DNA of 64,000 nucleotides, taken from NCBI RefSeq assembly GCF_040834005.1, contig NZ_CP162129.1:4881001-4945000 (forward strand), given 5' to 3'. Source of the DNA: Paenibacillus sp. PL2-23 (lineage in GTDB: Bacteria; Bacillota; Bacilli; Paenibacillales; Paenibacillaceae). A model generated the notes under the pieces. The model saw only the letters and a list, made by a program, of their open reading frames with translations, searched no databases and was not told the DNA's origin. How positions within the stretch are numbered: the first letter of the stretch is position 1; the number at the start of each line of letters is the position of its first letter. This document shows positions 51,097 to 59,687 of this stretch, one piece after another. Made by a program: the position numbers and the translations under genes.

Positions 51097-52260
51097 CTAA
51101 GCCTTCCTCTCCTCAAGACTGCTTCCCATCGTTATGGTGGAATCTGCAAAATTCTCGATATGTCCCTTCTTCTCGTAGAAGTAGACCGCATTCCGCAGCA
51201 CGCCCTCCCGCGTATAGAAAGGATCGTCCGGCTGCAAAGGCAGGCTGACGGTCTCCCCTGTGCTGGCAGACTTGTAAATAGCCATAATCAGCTCCAGCGT
51301 ATCGCGTCCGCTGTCGCCGTCGATGAGCACCGACGCCCCCGTCTCCATTGCCGTCAGCACATCGTCAATCTGCGCCGTATGACCCTCATGCGCAAGCTCA
51401 GGCAAGCTGGCGTACAGGCTTTGGATTTGGTCTTCCAGCTCCCCATCCTTCTCGGGAAAGCCGTTCGGTCGTGAGACTGAGGCTGTCAGCTTCCACGGCG
51501 CGGAGATCCGAGCGTTCAGCCCCTGGAACACCAGCTGCTGCTCCTCGCCATGGTGGACAACCGAGCTTGTCACTTGCCCAAGCGAACCGTCCGGATACCG
51601 CAGCATGGCCAGAGACAAATCCTCGATTTCCGCATTATCATGCGCGACATTGCTCATGAAGGCCTGCACCTGGCTTGGCCGTCCCCGCATCCACAGCAGG
51701 GCGTCGATATGGTGTACGGCATGATTCAGAGTCGGTCCCCCGCCCTCCTTCTCCCATGTGCCGCGCCACCACAAGTCATAATAGCAGTGTCCGCGCCACC
51801 AGTGGGAATCCACCTGCGCGTGCACAATCCGGCCCGCGAGTCCGCTGTCCAGCACCGCCTTGAGCTTCATCATAGGGTTGCGGAACCGGTTCTGCGCAAT
51901 AACGGATACGATTCTCCCGCTTTGGCGGGCGGCAGCGTTGATTCGATCACATTCCTCAAGCGAAGCGGCCATCGGCTTCTCGATCAGCACATGGCTGCCC
52001 GCGCACAAGAAATCAACGGCAATATCCGCATGCGTATACGGCGGTGTGCAGATGGAGACCAGGTCAATGTCCTCGCTCAACAGCTCCCTGTAATCCGCAA
52101 CCACCTTGGCATGCAGGCCGAACTGCTCCGCTCTTGACCTTGCTTTATCGGGATAAACATCGCTAATCGCAACAATCTCGCAGCGCTCTCTGAATGTCAG
52201 ATACCCCTCTATATGAGCCGTCGATATAGCTCCTGCGCCGATTATAGCCACCTTCAACAT
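51097..52260 (-). CDS. Gfo/Idh/MocA-family oxidoreductase
   Basis: A 387-residue dehydrogenase. NAD(P) motif VAIIGAGAISTAHIEGYL, the conserved EKPMAASLEE segment with catalytic-region Lys, and a C-terminal domain with GPTLNHAVHHIDALLWMRG. ATG 52260 has GGAGGG 6 bp upstream. It is the first gene of a two-gene operon with the related protein just downstream; paired members often act in sequence on one sugar. It is divergent from the UbiD gene. Confidence 0.93.
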   Translation of the reverse strand: MLKVAIIGAGAISTAHIEGYLTFRERCEIVAISDVYPDKARSRAEQFGLHAKVVADYRELLSEDIDLVSICTPPYTHADIAVDFLCAGSHVLIEKPMAASLEECDRINAAARQSGRIVSVIAQNRFRNPMMKLKAVLDSGLAGRIVHAQVDSHWWRGHCYYDLWWRGTWEKEGGGPTLNHAVHHIDALLWMRGRPSQVQAFMSNVAHDNAEIEDLSLAMLRYPDGSLGQVTSSVVHHGEEQQLVFQGLNARISAPWKLTASVSRPNGFPEKDGELEDQIQSLYASLPELAHEGHTAQIDDVLTAMETGASVLIDGDSGRDTLELIMAIYKSASTGETVSLPLQPDDPFYTREGVLRNAVYFYEKKGHIENFADSTITMGSSLEERKA

Positions 52261-52410
52261 GGGCAACCCTCCGTGAATTCGTTTTCAACGTAAGAATACT
52301 GCATTCGCGAATAGAATTGTCCTGCTGTAATGCGGGAAAAATGACGCTCCGTTGCGGTTCTGCTAAAATAAAGACAAACGATGTTAATCACGAATAGGAG
52401 CGGCAAAGCT

Positions 52411-54237
52411 ATGTACCCAACATTGGAAGCATGCGTCAATGATCTGGAACGAAATGGACATCTCGTGCGGATTCGGGAGGAGGTCGATCCTGACCTGGAG
52501 ATGGCCGCCATTCATCTAAGGGTGTTCGAGGCGGGAGGACCGGCTCTCTTGTTTGAGAATGTGAAAGGCACACGCTACCGGGCAGTCTCCAATCTGTTCG
52601 GGACGTTGGAGCGAAGCAAGTTTATTTTCCGGCAGACATGGGAATCGACGCAGAACGTCATTGCGCTGCGCAACGATCCCATCAAGGCGCTGAAGCAGCC
52701 GCTTCGTCATGCCCGGGCCGCAACGGCGGCAACGAAGGCACTGCCCATGCGGCAAGGCGGCGGCGCTGCCGGCTTCGAGGAAATCGCGGTCAGCGAGCTG
52801 CCGCTGATCAAGCATTGGCCTATGGATGGAGGAGCCTTCGTCACGCTGCCGCAGGTATATACCGAAGACCCGGACAAGCCCGGCATCATGAATGCGAACC
52901 TGGGCATGTATCGGGTGCAGCTAACAGGTAATGACTACATCACGGACACGGAGATTGGCCTGCATTATCAGATTCATAGGGGCATCGGCATTCACCAGCA
53001 CAAAGCGGACCGCAAGGGCGAGCCGCTCAAGGTAAGCATCTTCGTCGGCGGACCTCCCTCGCATACGCTGTCGGCCGTTATGCCTCTGCCGGAGGGCCTC
53101 AGCGAGCTAACCTTCGCCGGCTTATTGGCGGGACGCCGCTTCCGGTATGGCTATGAGGACGGCTACTGTATTAGCCGCGAAGCGGATTTTGTCATAACCG
53201 GGGAGATTCATTCCGGCGAGACGAAGCCCGAAGGACCATTCGGCGACCATCTGGGCTATTACAGCCTCGTGCACCCCTTCCCTATGATGCGCGTTCACAA
53301 GGTCTATGCGAGGCCTGGCGCCATCTGGCCGTTCACCGTCGTCGGCCGGCCGCCGCAGGAGGATACCGCGTTCGGAGCGCTTATTCATGAGCTGACCGGA
53401 GACGCGGTCAAGCAGGAAATTCCCGGCGTGAAGGAGGTGCATGCCGTGGATGCGGCAGGCGTCCACCCGCTCCTGTTCGCGATCGGCAGCGAGCGGTATA
53501 CGCCATATGCGCCTGCCAAGCAGCCGGCTGAGCTGCTGACAATCGCGAATCGTATTCTCGGCACGGGCCAGCTGAGCCTTGCCAAATATTTGTTTATTGC
53601 CGCCGAGGAGCAGGAGCCGATCAGCACGCATGACGAAGCGGCGTTTCTCTCGTATATACTGGAGCGAATCGATCTGCAGCGGGATATTCATTTCCAGACG
53701 AATACAACCATTGATACGCTGGACTATTCCGGCACGGGCCTGAACCAGGGCAGCAAGGTGATTCTGGCCGCCTGCGGGGACAAGAAGCGCGAGCTGGGCG
53801 CCAGTGTGCCGGCGCAGCTGCAAGGGCTGCGGGACTTCGTTCATCCGCGGCTCGTTCAGCCCGGCATCGTGGCGCTGGAAGGCCCGGCGTTTGCAAGCTA
53901 TGCCGAGGCGGAGCGCCAGCTGCAGGAGCTGTCCGAGGCGATCGCTGAGCGCGGCGCTATGCCGGAATGCCCGCTGATCGTGCTCTGCGACGACAGCGCG
54001 TTCCTCTCGGCGTCGCTGTCCAACTTCCTGTGGGCGACCTTCACCCGCAGCAATCCGTCCCATGACATGTACGGGGTGAACAGCGGCTATTCCTTCAAGC
54101 ATTGGGGCTGCGACAACCTCATCATCGACGCTCGAACCAAGCCTCACCATGCTCCGCCGCTCATCCCCGATCCCGCTGTTCAGAAGCGGATCGACCGCCT
54201 ATTCGCCTCCGGCGGCAGCTTGAGCGGCGTGCGATAG
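52411..54237 (+). CDS. UbiD-family prenylated-FMN-dependent decarboxylase
   Basis: A 608-residue protein with UbiD features: MYPTLEACVNDLERNGHLVRIREEVDPDLEMAAIHLRVFEAGGPALLFENVKG at the start in register with UbiD, PGIMNANLGMYRVQ, GGPPSHTLSAVMPLPEG and the signature EGPFGDHLGYYS. The family reversibly decarboxylates aromatic or alpha,beta-unsaturated acids using prenyl-FMN. No ubiX-type flavin prenyltransferase gene is in the window. ATG 52411 follows AGGAG. It is longer than E. coli UbiD (497), with a C-terminal extension. Substrate unknown. Confidence 0.92.
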   Translation: MYPTLEACVNDLERNGHLVRIREEVDPDLEMAAIHLRVFEAGGPALLFENVKGTRYRAVSNLFGTLERSKFIFRQTWESTQNVIALRNDPIKALKQPLRHARAATAATKALPMRQGGGAAGFEEIAVSELPLIKHWPMDGGAFVTLPQVYTEDPDKPGIMNANLGMYRVQLTGNDYITDTEIGLHYQIHRGIGIHQHKADRKGEPLKVSIFVGGPPSHTLSAVMPLPEGLSELTFAGLLAGRRFRYGYEDGYCISREADFVITGEIHSGETKPEGPFGDHLGYYSLVHPFPMMRVHKVYARPGAIWPFTVVGRPPQEDTAFGALIHELTGDAVKQEIPGVKEVHAVDAAGVHPLLFAIGSERYTPYAPAKQPAELLTIANRILGTGQLSLAKYLFIAAEEQEPISTHDEAAFLSYILERIDLQRDIHFQTNTTIDTLDYSGTGLNQGSKVILAACGDKKRELGASVPAQLQGLRDFVHPRLVQPGIVALEGPAFASYAEAERQLQELSEAIAERGAMPECPLIVLCDDSAFLSASLSNFLWATFTRSNPSHDMYGVNSGYSFKHWGCDNLIIDARTKPHHAPPLIPDPAVQKRIDRLFASGGSLSGVR

Positions 54238-54273
54238 GCCATTGATCGCGAGCGCTCAGCGCTCATAATGGTA

Positions 54274-54308
54274 ACCGCCCCTCCGAAACACGCAAACGGA
54301 GGGGCGGT
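54274..54308 (+). terminator. Terminator after the UbiD gene
   Basis: A perfect 12-bp stem, ACCGCCCCTCCG / CGGAGGGGCGGT, with an 11-base loop and ATTTGT following. The remaining stretch to 54618 holds no gene I can support; it is AT-richer, with a few scattered GCAGGAT motifs. Confidence 0.8.
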
Positions 54309-54618
54309 ATTTGTATCAGGAGTAAATCCTGCGAAATCTGCAGTAATTTAGGCTCTGAAGGTAGGTTAGAGATTAACTTGTTGCAAATGTGCAGGATATC
54401 ATCTCATACTGATCGCAAATGGGCCGCTCTCGCGTAATTTCATGTATAATCGCAGCAATTCCCTTCGTTTGAGCCGAAAGATTGGTGAAATATTGTAATT
54501 TTGCAGGATTCCTAGCCGATACCCCGAACGGTAGTAAAATAGCGGACAGACGTAGATCAACAGTGAGAAATCTTCTATCGCTGCCCTTAAATCACTTCCC
54601 CTTAAATCGCTACACTTA

Positions 54619-54656
54619 AATATTCCTTGACAGGAATATTCCCAATGAGGTATATT
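54619..54656 (+). promoter_or_regulatory. ArsR-type operator over a sigma-A promoter
   Basis: The -35 box TTGACA (54627-54632) is exactly the centre of a perfect 8-bp inverted repeat, AATATTCC / GGAATATT (54619-54640). A -10 box TATATT follows at 54651-54656 (18-bp spacing). The ArsR gene starts 48 bp downstream, so autorepression is very likely. Confidence 0.82.
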
Positions 54657-54703
54657 CAATGTGCAAGCAAGAGGCACCGCTAAGACGAGGTGAAGGTCAC
54701 CCT

Positions 54704-55030
54704 ATGATGGACAGCACAACGTTTAGCGCTCTGGCAGAACCACACCGATTACGCATCGTAGATTTGCTGGCTGGCGGACCGCTCTCCGTTGGGGAGATCG
54801 CGGAGCGCCTTCAGCTGAGGCAGCCGCAGGCGTCAAAGCATCTGAAGGTTTTGTTGGAGGCCGGTCTGGTTGAGGTCGAAGCCGAAGCGAATCGGCGGAA
54901 CTACAAGCTCCGCATTCAGCCTCTGCAGCAGATGGATGAATGGCTGGAGCGATACCGGCGGATCTGGAATGAGCGTTACGACAACTTGGAGCGTTATTTG
55001 CAGAAGATGCAAGAAAAGCCTAAATCGTAA
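54704..55030 (+). CDS. ArsR-family transcriptional repressor
   Basis: A 108-residue winged-HTH protein: FSALAEPHRLRIVDLLAGGPLSVGEIAERLQLRQPQASKHLKVLLEAGLVEVEAEANRRNYKLR. It has no Cys, so it is not a metal-thiol sensor of the ArsR/SmtB kind; it fits the YdhC/SdpR-like group often linked to SRPBCC proteins. ATG 54704 follows GAGGTGAAGG. It is 22 bp upstream of the SRPBCC gene. Confidence 0.92.
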   Translation: MMDSTTFSALAEPHRLRIVDLLAGGPLSVGEIAERLQLRQPQASKHLKVLLEAGLVEVEAEANRRNYKLRIQPLQQMDEWLERYRRIWNERYDNLERYLQKMQEKPKS

Positions 55031-55052
55031 ACCCAAAATTCGAGGAGGAACT

Positions 55053-55562
55053 ATGATGACAAACCAAATGCTAAGCAAGGTAGAAGGCAACGTATTGATC
55101 CTGGAGCGCGTATTCAATGCCCCCCGCGAGCTGGTATTCCAAGCATTCTCCGAAGCTGAGCACCTGAAGCAATGGTGGGGACCTCGCGGATGGACAGTCC
55201 CGGTATGCCATGTGGACTTCCGCCCGGGCGGCGTATGGCACTACTGCATGAAATGCGAGGATAAGAACCAAGGCGACTTCTACGGCATGGAATCCTGGGG
55301 CAAGGGGATCTACAAGAACATCGTCACAGGAGAGCTTATCGAATACACGGACTACTTCTCCGATGCTGAAGGCAATTTAAACGCAGACATGCCGAGCACA
55401 GAAATTGTCCTCGAGTTTATAGAAGTGGATGGCGGAACCAAGTTGCTCAACAAGGCGACGTATGCTTCGGCGGAATCGCTCCAGCAAGTGCTGGATATGG
55501 GCATGGAGCAGGGCATCACAGAAACCTGGGATCGCCTCGAAGAGCACCTGCAGAACGTCTAA
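55053..55562 (+). CDS. SRPBCC (AHSA1-type) protein
   Basis: A 169-residue single START-like domain: LERVFNAPRELVFQAFSEAEHLKQWWGPRGWTVP, FRPGGVWHYCMK and the C-terminal amphipathic helix MGMEQGITETWDRLEEHL. This AHSA1/CalC-type family binds hydrophobic ligands in a cavity; ArsR-SRPBCC pairs are common in Firmicutes. ATG 55053 has GAGGAGG. Cotranscribed with the ArsR gene and followed by a terminator. Confidence 0.92.
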   Translation: MMTNQMLSKVEGNVLILERVFNAPRELVFQAFSEAEHLKQWWGPRGWTVPVCHVDFRPGGVWHYCMKCEDKNQGDFYGMESWGKGIYKNIVTGELIEYTDYFSDAEGNLNADMPSTEIVLEFIEVDGGTKLLNKATYASAESLQQVLDMGMEQGITETWDRLEEHLQNV

Positions 55563-55574
55563 TAAGCTACAAGC

Positions 55575-55603
55575 AAGGAAGCCGCCGCAATGGCGGCTTC
55601 CTT
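55575..55603 (+). terminator. Terminator after the SRPBCC gene
   Basis: AAGGAAGCCGCC / GGCGGCTTCCTT with loop GCAAT and a trailing T. Confidence 0.85.
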
Positions 55604-55692
55604 TCGTTGTTCAGAACGTTCACTTTGGAGCACGAAGCCTATGAAGACGCACTCGACTTCGATGACCTATATGGCTTCAGCCCTTTCTGCTC

Positions 55693-57321
55693 CTACTGGA
55701 CAAAATGAGACATAACAAACACCGCAGGCGAATTCCAGTAGATGGTCACTTCATTCGTGGAATAGCTCTCCATCACGTCGGCGAACGAGGCAGCCGGCGC
55801 CCTGCCCGCCAAATGCTGCTTCGCGTAGTCGTCATGCAGACCCGCATTGGGGCCGCCGGAGACAAGCCCGGGAACCGGCTCATCTACACCGTCTCCCTCT
55901 GATGGGCGATGATGCGGATAGCGGATAGCGTTGTTCCCAAAGCCCGTGACATAGCTCATGCCGACAACATTCATCCCGAACAAATAATGAACATGCGCAA
56001 GAGCATGGCGCTCATACAGGGCGGAGCCTGACAGCCGATCTGCCAGCAGCAGCAGCATCGCATTGTTCAGCACCAGCATATTGCTGCCCCAAATATAATG
56101 CTTCGGCAGGAGCGATATGCCGTAGCCGTCCTTCTCCGATACAGCCGCCAGCTCTTCAGCGCGGCCAAGCCAGCCCTCCCGCAGACGGGACGCCAGCTCC
56201 GGGGACTTCTCCCGCTCCGTACGTATATACGCAAGCGAGCCGTAGCCGCTCATATTCGACCAGCCCAGCTCGAACAAGCCTTGCGCTTCCACCTGATCCA
56301 CCAGCGCCTGGAAGGCCTGGTGATACGCAGCCTCTCCCGTGGTCCGGTACAGCTCCGCCGCCGCCCAATACCGTTCGTCGGCGTCAATAGGGTCCCCATA
56401 TTCTCCCGTCGCGATCTCAGGCGGATTGCGGAAGCCCGGTGCGTCCGGGTTCCCTTCAAGCCAGGACCATGCGCGCTTGGAGGCAGACAGACACGTCTCC
56501 GCAAAATGACCATCATAGGCGATATAACGTCTTGCGGCCATCGCCATGACAGCAGCGAAGCAGCCTGTCGCCGTCGCCGATATGGGCGAGACATACAACT
56601 CCGCCGTATCCTCCTCCGGCATCGTATCCCCTGGAGGGAACACAAGCGTAGTCAGCTTGTGATAGACGCCGCCCGTCTCCCCATCCTGCATCCGCAGCAT
56701 CCATTCCAGCTCATACCGGCATTCGTGCAGCACGTCCGGCATGTCGCCATCCGTCTCGGGTATAAGCAGCGGTCTTGCGAACGCCTCCGGGTAAAGCTCC
56801 TCCGCCAGCAGCAGATCCGCCACGGCCTTGGCGCCTGGACCCACATATTTGCCATAATCGCCGGCATCATGCCAGCCCCCGTACGCATCTACCCGCTTCT
56901 CTTCATCCCCGTAGACAATGGCAGGGGAGGAATGACAGGCGCCATGCTTCCACGGGCCAGCATACCTCTCCTCCAGTTCCATCCCGCAGCGGAAGAAGTA
57001 GAACGCTTTCAATAATGCGGCGTGCGCGTCTACATACACCTCATCGCTAATCACGAATGGGCAGGACACGCTCCCGTCCCCGCTCTCGATCCGGTAAACC
57101 CCGGGCTGCTGCCAAGCGGAGAAGTCCGCGCGGCTGACCGTCTCCCCGCTTGCCGCGTCCCGCTCGGCGACGCCAGTCTCCCCTTGCCATACCGTGCCGC
57201 CGCTGGCCATATCCACGAGTCGGAAGCTACCGCTTCCGCCTCTCATTACAGCGAGCTTCAAATCCTGGCTTCTATAGCCGAGCTGATTAACCGCGATGTC
57301 AATCGTATGGCTTGCTCCCAT
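55693..57321 (-). CDS. GH9 family glycosidase, cytoplasmic type
   Basis: A 542-residue protein. An Ig-like N-terminal domain (about 5-95; VNQLGYRSQDLKLAV, typical of CelD-type GH9) precedes the alpha6/alpha6 barrel. The catalytic base pair is in YGGWHDAGDYGKY (Asp152 and Asp155), the conserved His region is at HHRPSEGDG, and the acid Glu524 is in YSTNEVTIYWNS. There is no signal peptide, carbohydrate-binding module or dockerin, unlike secreted cellulases. It therefore probably trims imported oligosaccharides (cello- or gluco-type, or glucosamine-containing). ATG 57321 follows AGGAGA. Confidence 0.93.
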   Translation of the reverse strand: MGASHTIDIAVNQLGYRSQDLKLAVMRGGSGSFRLVDMASGGTVWQGETGVAERDAASGETVSRADFSAWQQPGVYRIESGDGSVSCPFVISDEVYVDAHAALLKAFYFFRCGMELEERYAGPWKHGACHSSPAIVYGDEEKRVDAYGGWHDAGDYGKYVGPGAKAVADLLLAEELYPEAFARPLLIPETDGDMPDVLHECRYELEWMLRMQDGETGGVYHKLTTLVFPPGDTMPEEDTAELYVSPISATATGCFAAVMAMAARRYIAYDGHFAETCLSASKRAWSWLEGNPDAPGFRNPPEIATGEYGDPIDADERYWAAAELYRTTGEAAYHQAFQALVDQVEAQGLFELGWSNMSGYGSLAYIRTEREKSPELASRLREGWLGRAEELAAVSEKDGYGISLLPKHYIWGSNMLVLNNAMLLLLADRLSGSALYERHALAHVHYLFGMNVVGMSYVTGFGNNAIRYPHHRPSEGDGVDEPVPGLVSGGPNAGLHDDYAKQHLAGRAPAASFADVMESYSTNEVTIYWNSPAVFVMSHFVQ

Positions 57322-57554
57322 GTGCGCACGTCTCTCCTTTGGCTGATGGAACGAGCGAAGCCCGTCCTATCAACGACCCATTAAGATGAATAATGCCAGC
57401 TTTATTTTATCACAGAATTTTTTGTACCAACGCCAACAACGCCAACAAACCCGGCTTTCTCTCCACTTCAAGCAATTAGAGATTCAAACCGGGCTGATGG
57501 AGGTATAATGAAGTACACCGTTTGACCATCCTAATGCCAAGGAGGTGAGTATCC

Positions 57555-57710
57555 ATGGCCAAAGATGTTCTGTGCGAAGTGAACTCCTGCAAGCATTGGG
57601 CTGCAGGCAACCAATGTAATGCTTCTTCGATTTACGTGGTCAGCCACCGCGGCAAACAAGCCAACAACTCGGAAGAAACAGATTGCAAAACGTTTGAACC
57701 AAAAGTGTAA
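57555..57710 (+). CDS. DUF1540 Cys-rich small protein
   Basis: A 51-residue protein with four Cys (7, 12, 21 and 44) in the DUF1540 pattern VLCEVNSCKHWAAGNQCNASSI. Family members are small, probably metal-binding proteins common in spore formers; some are sporulation-linked. A strong CCAAGGAGGTGA site precedes ATG 57555. A terminator follows 14 bp after the stop. Confidence 0.9.
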   Translation: MAKDVLCEVNSCKHWAAGNQCNASSIYVVSHRGKQANNSEETDCKTFEPKV

Positions 57711-57723
57711 CGCTAGCTCCACG

Positions 57724-57751
57724 AGGACAGCCGTGCCATCGGCTGTCCTTT
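57724..57751 (+). terminator. Terminator after the DUF1540 gene
   Basis: AGGACAGCC / GGCTGTCCT with an 8-base loop, followed by TT. Confidence 0.8.
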
Positions 57752-57775
57752 CTGCCGCTTGCCATTATTTTAACC

Positions 57776-57794
57776 AATAATGATAATTATTATC
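57776..57794. promoter_or_regulatory. Fur-box-like sequence in a convergent 3' region
   Basis: The 19-bp segment AATAATGATAATTATTATC differs from the classical Fur consensus (GATAATGATAATCATTATC) at two positions. It overlaps the stop codon of the isomerase gene and lies after the DUF1540 terminator. No gene starts next to it on either strand, which is an odd place for a Fur site. Confidence 0.65.
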
Positions 57795-58698
57795 AGGGTT
57801 TGTGGAAATTTTGCTGAAGCTCCGTCCATATTCCCCTAGCCATTCTCATGAAGAACAACGACTGCTCCCACCGATCGCTGATCTCATGCTTGCGGCCGCC
57901 GCATTCGTCCGTCGTGATCGCATAAGGCGGGGGGCCCAGCTCCACGACAAACGGCAAAACGTCCCCTTGACCGGCAGAGTCCAGCCAATAGGCCATCCCG
58001 CTGCGCCACCATCGCTCGAAATGCCGCAGCATGGCATGCTCGCCATTCCCAACGTCCACCTGCACCTGCTCGCCGTTCGATACTCTGGCATGAATAGCCC
58101 CTGTGCGCGTCAGCAGCTTTCCAAGCAGTGCCTCCGCCTCGGCGCTTATGGTATGCATCTCCCCCGCCACTACATAATGAGACAGATCGATCGTCAGGCG
58201 AAGATCATCCAGAGCTTCGATATAAGAGCATGTACGCAGCAAATCCTGTGTAATCGTGCCCCGATGAGTCTCGATATAGACCGGAATGCCAGCCTCGCGA
58301 GACAACCGATTCAGGTCTCCAAGCAGCTCTACAGCTCTGCCCTCCACCACGAAGGGCGTCATCACCTGCACGTTAATATGCTGGATGCCCCCAAATTCCA
58401 CAGCCCTCTCCAGGAACCGGCTCATATCCTCCGGTGCGGAAGGGTACGCATTCACGCTCAGGGTCAAGCCATAATAGGCCAACAGCCGCTTCCACTGTTC
58501 CTCCTCCTCTGGAGAAGGGATGAAGCCGTTAATGCCGTCAAAGCCCGCTTGCGCAATCGATGCAATTTTTTGCTCTAGGGTATATTCCCTTCCGCCCTGC
58601 TCCAGTCCAGTCATTCCCCACCAGGACATATGAACCTCCAGCTTGGGTGCACCAAGCTCTGGAAGGCTCAAGCGAGAGCGATCCGATAACATGGTCAT
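57793..58698 (-). CDS. Sugar phosphate isomerase/epimerase-like TIM-barrel protein
   Basis: A 301-residue AP-endonuclease-2/xylose-isomerase-like TIM barrel: KIASIAQAGFDGINGFIP, the strand GIPVYIETHRGTITQD with metal-ligand Glu, and the DLSHYVVAGEM motif with Asp/His ligands. The final strand ELGPPPYAI supplies another Glu. ATG 58698 follows GGAGTG. The reaction is unknown; relatives isomerise or epimerise sugars and inosose. The gene stands alone, separated from the siderophore operon by a terminator at 58832. Confidence 0.85.
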   Translation of the reverse strand: MTMLSDRSRLSLPELGAPKLEVHMSWWGMTGLEQGGREYTLEQKIASIAQAGFDGINGFIPSPEEEEQWKRLLAYYGLTLSVNAYPSAPEDMSRFLERAVEFGGIQHINVQVMTPFVVEGRAVELLGDLNRLSREAGIPVYIETHRGTITQDLLRTCSYIEALDDLRLTIDLSHYVVAGEMHTISAEAEALLGKLLTRTGAIHARVSNGEQVQVDVGNGEHAMLRHFERWWRSGMAYWLDSAGQGDVLPFVVELGPPPYAITTDECGGRKHEISDRWEQSLFFMRMARGIWTELQQNFHKP

Positions 58699-58831
58699 AG
58701 CCGTCACTCCCTCCAATAAGGCTATACCCAGTGTAGGACAGCCGGCATAGCAAGGGGGAGTAGCAATACTGCTGTTGGCTCACACAATCCTGCAATCTGC
58801 CGAGATTTCCGCTGCAGCAGCTGAACGTTAT

Positions 58832-58859
58832 AAAGCCGCCGATAGGCTTCGGCGGCTTG
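58832..58859 (-). terminator. Terminator of the siderophore transport operon
   Basis: AAGCCGCCGA / TCGGCGGCTT with a short loop and a following TATA on the minus strand, 23 bp after the ATPase stop codon. Confidence 0.75.
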
Positions 58860-58881
58860 TCGAACACGAACGAGCTATTGT

Positions 58882-59685
58882 CTAAGCATGTACATGATGA
58901 CGCCCAATAGGTACGATCAGAGGCGATCCGGAGACGGGATCGCTGATGACCGTGCAATCCATGCCGAACACATCCTTAATCAGGTCGCTCGTAATGACCT
59001 TGGACGGCTCGCCCTCTGCGATCAGCTTCCCTTCGCGGAGCGCGAAGATATAATCCGCATAACGGGCGGATAAGTTAATGTCGTGAAGCACCATCACTAT
59101 CGTTGTGCCATGCTTCCGGTTCAAATCGGTGAGCAGATCCAGGATTTCAACCTGATAGGTAATATCCAGGAAGGTCGTCGGCTCATCCAGGAACAAGATA
59201 TCGGTCTGCTGTGCCAAAGCCATCGCAATCCAGACGCGCTGGCGTTGACCGCCGGACAGCTCGTCGATGTTCAGATTAGCCAGCTCCGTAATCTTCATAA
59301 TATCCATAGCCTCCGCCACGGCCTCGTAATCCTTCTTGGACCAACCGCCCAGCCAGGTCTGATGCGGGAACCGTCCTCGACCGATCAGATCCGAGACTGT
59401 GATGCCTTCCGGCACGATAGGCGATTGCGGGAGCAGTCCGACGATTTTGGCTAGCTGCTTGGGCGGGTATTGATCGATCGACTTGCCGTCGAGCGTCACT
59501 CGACCGCCTTCCGGCTTGATCAGTCTGGCCATCGTCTTGAGCAGCGTCGACTTCCCGCAGGCGTTGGCGCCGATTATGACGCTGATCTGATTGCTGGGAA
59601 TAGAGAGGCTTACGCCATGGACAACCCTTCTGTTCTCGTAGCCCGAGACGGTATCCTCCGCTTGGAACTGATGCAACGGCTTCAT
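58882..59685 (-). CDS. Iron-siderophore ABC transporter ATP-binding protein (FecE-like)
   Basis: A 267-residue ATPase. Walker A is GANACGKSTL (usually GPNGCGKST), the Q loop LLPQSP, signature LSGGQRQR, Walker B DILFLDEPTTFLD and switch His in VLHDINLSARYAD. It energises the two membrane subunits encoded just upstream. ATG 59685 starts 2 bp after the permease gene. The frame is open further upstream but that part overlaps the permease. Last gene of the Fur-controlled operon. Confidence 0.93.
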   Translation of the reverse strand: MKPLHQFQAEDTVSGYENRRVVHGVSLSIPSNQISVIIGANACGKSTLLKTMARLIKPEGGRVTLDGKSIDQYPPKQLAKIVGLLPQSPIVPEGITVSDLIGRGRFPHQTWLGGWSKKDYEAVAEAMDIMKITELANLNIDELSGGQRQRVWIAMALAQQTDILFLDEPTTFLDITYQVEILDLLTDLNRKHGTTIVMVLHDINLSARYADYIFALREGKLIAEGEPSKVITSDLIKDVFGMDCTVISDPVSGSPLIVPIGRHHVHA

Positions 59686-59687
59686 GT

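Noticed and set aside
54320-54520. A fifth palindrome family around ATCCTGC/GCAGGAT
   Set aside because: Motifs are scattered, in mixed orientation, and do not keep a regular pitch; only one copy folds well.
57420-57520. CAAACC(C/G)GGCT motifs as a terminator hairpin after 57440
   Set aside because: The two copies are mostly direct, not inverted, repeats, so no stable stem is expected.
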